Shown here piece by piece: positions 61,347 through 64,000 of a stretch of 64,000 bases of DNA; position 1 is the stretch's first letter, and every line of letters begins with the position of its first letter. A program made the translations under genes and the position numbers. The notes beneath the pieces were generated by a model. The model searched no databases, had not been told where the DNA came from, and saw nothing but the letters and a program-made list of their open reading frames with translations. The stretch is from Myoxocephalus aenaeus (Eukaryota > Chordata > Actinopteri > Perciformes > Cottidae), in assembly GCA_038501785.1 (NCBI GenBank), contig JBAMJR010000783.1, positions 48,966 through 112,965 of the forward strand, in the 5' to 3' direction.

Positions 61347-62213
61347 TGACTTTCCCAATCCCAATCCCTCAACCACTCACCTATCAACCTAACCAAGGGC
61401 ATACATCTAACATCTAAGACTTTTCTTTGTATCCATGGTCCCGGACTTTCTTTACTCTAGAGAACCAGGGGCACAGGACTTTAAAACAAGCGCACAGGGG
61501 GTTTTAACTCAGGGGGTGTGCTTAAGTGTGGGTCCACGGGGTCGGAGGGTGAGCCGGGTTAGGGGGGTGAGCTCCAGAGGTGGTTCAAGGGGGTCACATG
61601 ACCCCAACTTTTACCCAGAGAAGGTGACCTTATTCCTGGGTAAAGTTAGCCAATGTGTGCCCTGGAAGCCATCTCCCTCCAAATGACCCTCCAGTTCCCC
61701 AGTGTCCCTGTTACTTCCCCTGACTCTGACCCAGAGTCCCATGTACTTTTATAGGGGCATTTCCCCAACCTTTACCCAGAGAAAGTGACCTCAAGCCTGG
61801 GTAAAGTCAGACCACGAGTGCCCTGGAAGTCATCTTCCTCCAAATGACCCTTCAGTGCCCCAGTGTCCCTGTTACTTCCCCTGACTCTGACCCAGAGTCC
61901 CATGCACTTTTATAGGGGCATTTCCCCAACCTTTACCCAGAGAACGTGACCTCAAACCTGGGTAAAGTATGACAAAGTATGCCCTGGAAGTCATCGCCCC
62001 CCAAATGACCGTTAACCTGAGCATAGAACCTTGGGATCAAAGCATAGAACCTTGAGATCACTGCACAGAATCAGAGCAATATTTATCTCATTCTTTCTTT
62101 CTTAGAACCTCAGGATCAGAGCATAGAACCGTGAGATCAAAGCATAGAACCCTGACGTCAGAGCATACAACTTAGTCTTAGAAACTGTCTCTTTATTTTA
62201 TTTTCACAAATGC

Positions 62214-62336
62214 ACAAGGCTCAGCCGAACGGCAAAGCCTGTCAAAAATAGGTTCAACTCATTGGTGTTCCTCTCCACGGAAGTCTTTAGTAAAAGGCGA
62301 AAGACTTGTGCGTTATGAAGAGAAACCAAAGTAAGT
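62214..62336 (-). ncRNA. U5: U5 snRNA, unit 28 (type B)
   Basis: Same as the copy at 40878-41000. Confidence 0.95.
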
Positions 62337-62682
62337 ACTGCCCTCTTGTCAAGAGCAGCAGGTAATGTAGTCGTCCCAGTCAAATGTCTCACGGTAAGCC
62401 TCGGTTGACGTGCTGTGTTCAAAACAACAGGCCACACCCATTACCACGCCCATATTTTAAAGAGGGCGTTCCCACATTTTAAAGAGAGCAACAGTGTCCA
62501 TTGCACAGTCTGTGTCCCTTCCAATAGAGAGAGGGGCATCAGTAACAGGTACACAGGCCCTTTGTTTGACACATGTCCTGAAGACCGACAGCGACTGAGA
62601 CTTGTATCGTTGATGACAGAATCAAAGTCAACGACAGACTGCTCCATCGGATTGGTGTTTTGTTGTCCACAAGGCATTTGAA

Positions 62683-62870
62683 GGGTGCACCGTTCCCAGC
62701 AATACTGCAATACCGGGTCGATGCGTGGAGTGAACAGAGCAAGCTCCTATTTCGTCTCCCAAGGCTAAAAATCTGCTTAATAAGACATCCTCGTATAGAG
62801 GACGTATCAGATATTAAACTGATAAGAACAGATACTACACTTGATCTTAGCCAAAAGGCCGAGAAGCGAT
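62683..62870 (-). ncRNA. U2: U2 snRNA, copy 29 (mosaic: type B body, normal G33)
   Basis: Keeps the type B bases C67 and C117 but has the normal G33, so its branchpoint-pairing sequence is GUAGUA. It is therefore either the state before G33C arose or a gene-conversion product. One further base differs in the U2 flank between 62840 and 62919. Confidence 0.97.
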
Positions 62871-63371
62871 GACCACAAAGGGTTTGCGTCCTGAGCCCAC
62901 CTCCTGGGACCGTTCTCACTGGTCATGGTGCAGTTCTTTCAATTAGGCAGAGCAGCGGCAGCTGCTTAGCAACACCCGCCCCAGGCCTCCATGGTCAGGC
63001 TCCATGGTCAGGCATCTAGTTAAGTAAAGATGTATCTCTTTCTTTCTTTTTTTAGAACCTGAGGATCAGAGCATGGCACCTTGAGATCAAAGCATAGAAG
63101 CCTGATGTATCTCATTATTTCTCTCTTCAAACCTGAGGATCAGAGCATAGAACCTTGGGATCAAAGCATAGAACCCTGATGTCAGAGCATAGAACCTTGA
63201 GATCAAAGCATAGAACCCTGATGTCAGAGCAAGATTGATCTCATGATTTATTTCTCAGAACCTGAGGATCAGAGCGTAGAACCTTGAGATAGACTCATTT
63301 GAACCATCTTGAGTTAGCAGTGTTTCGCCTCAGTTGATGTGTATATTCTTGCATATGAACTATTCCAGGAG

Positions 63372-64000
63372 CGACTTTCCCAATCCCTTTCCCCCTACCT
63401 CAACCACTCACCCATCAACACCTGACCTCATTTGAATATCAAACAAAGGTGTTAGAAGCTCAATTAGCAAAATGACTCATTCTCAGAAAAGTGCCTTGCC
63501 ATGGTCCTATTAGCTCGCGGATAGTACCATTGGAATCGCATTGGCCATTATAGTGGGGGAGTCGAGTTTCAAGTCTCTGCGACCTTCCCGGAAAAAACGC
63601 AACAAGCCGACGATAATCCACTCATCCAAAAGCCCAGTTTCAAGTAGCCTGGGTCCAATGACCTTTATAAAAGACCTATTTCCAGATTCCGGGTTCCATC
63701 GTTTCCCCGCTAGCCTAGTGGTCTAAGCGCAGGGCATTAGCTTAAACCCGGTGCCAGTGGTTGGCGGTTCGCAGCCCGAGAGAGACTCATCTGAACCATC
63801 TCGGGTTAGCACGGTCCGATTAGCTCGCCGGTAGTACCGTTGGAATCGCGTCGGCCATTGTACTGGGGGGAGTTGACTTTCAAGTCTCTGCGACCTTCAG
63901 AAAAAAAACGCCGGTTCCAATGGTTGGCGGTTCGCATCCCGAGAGAGACTCATCTGAACCATCTTGAGTTAGCGATGTTTTCGCTCAGTTTATTGTGTAT
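63372..64000. repeat. Type B extra segment, copy 10, cut by the window edge
   Basis: Same as copy 2 as far as visible, with a longer A run near 63900. Confidence 0.85.

Larger units (their letters stand above)
39092..64000 (-). repeat. Type B tandem array of U2-U5 units (2658 or 2679 bp)
   Basis: Same U2-U5 order and orientation as type A, but the long spacer carries an extra segment of about 654 bp and lacks 13 bp near 39092 (lost between two GATGT repeats). The unit is 2679 bp when a 21-bp minisatellite monomer is present and 2658 bp when it is absent. Type B U2 genes have C67 and C117. The type B U5 gene has one base changed in its 3' hairpin loop. The array runs off the right edge of the window. 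Confidence 0.96.

Noticed and set aside
1..64000. Linked 5S rRNA or U1 genes, as in some snRNA arrays
   Set aside because: No 5S internal control region or U1 5' end was seen on either strand in either unit type, by eye.

Overview
This window holds no protein-coding gene that I can support. It is one long tandem array of spliceosomal small nuclear RNA genes. Every unit carries one U2 snRNA gene followed, in the direction of transcription (minus strand throughout), by one U5 snRNA gene. I count 29 U2 copies (the first cut by the window edge) and 28 U5 copies. U2 is recognised by its near-invariant 5' end, branchpoint-recognition region, Sm site and 188-nt length. U5 is recognised by its invariant loop 1 inside a perfect 8-bp stem, its Sm site and its 3' hairpin. 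A eukaryote is certain. A metazoan is likely, because both genes have a vertebrate-like proximal sequence element (PSE) near -50. I cannot name the phylum.

Layout. From 1 to about 39.06 kb the unit is 2034 bp (type A). In minus-strand order a unit reads: U2 promoter, U2 (188 nt), 346-bp spacer with the U5 promoter, U5 (about 123 nt), then a 1377-bp spacer. The long spacer holds two blocks of a 21-bp minisatellite, a 161-bp subrepeat with a perfect stem-loop, a palindrome, and a G-rich stretch that fits the canonical G-quadruplex pattern. Type A splits into A1 (1 to about 25 kb) and A2 (about 26.5 to 39.0 kb) by small spacer differences. From 39.09 kb to the end the unit is 2658 or 2679 bp (type B). 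It contains an extra segment of about 654 bp with tRNA-like, SINE-like modules, flanked by diverged direct repeats.

The U2 genes fall into block-specific sequence subfamilies: G81C (11 copies), C151U (2), U129G (6), a consensus-like copy (1), G33C plus C67 and C117 (8), and a mosaic final copy. The most interesting is G33C, which changes the branchpoint-pairing sequence in eight consecutive copies whose promoters look intact. One U2 gene has a 25-bp promoter deletion, and one U5 gene has a 2-nt insertion in loop 1.

Two bands, about 15.1-29.6 kb and 47.5-49.6 kb, carry many one-base insertions and deletions, often in homopolymers, that are nearly absent elsewhere. These look like unpolished long-read assembly, so copy-specific indels there should not be read as biology. 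U2 and U5 work together in splicing: U2 pairs with the branchpoint and U5 loop 1 aligns the exon ends. Linking them gives paired dosage and lets them be homogenised together by concerted evolution.
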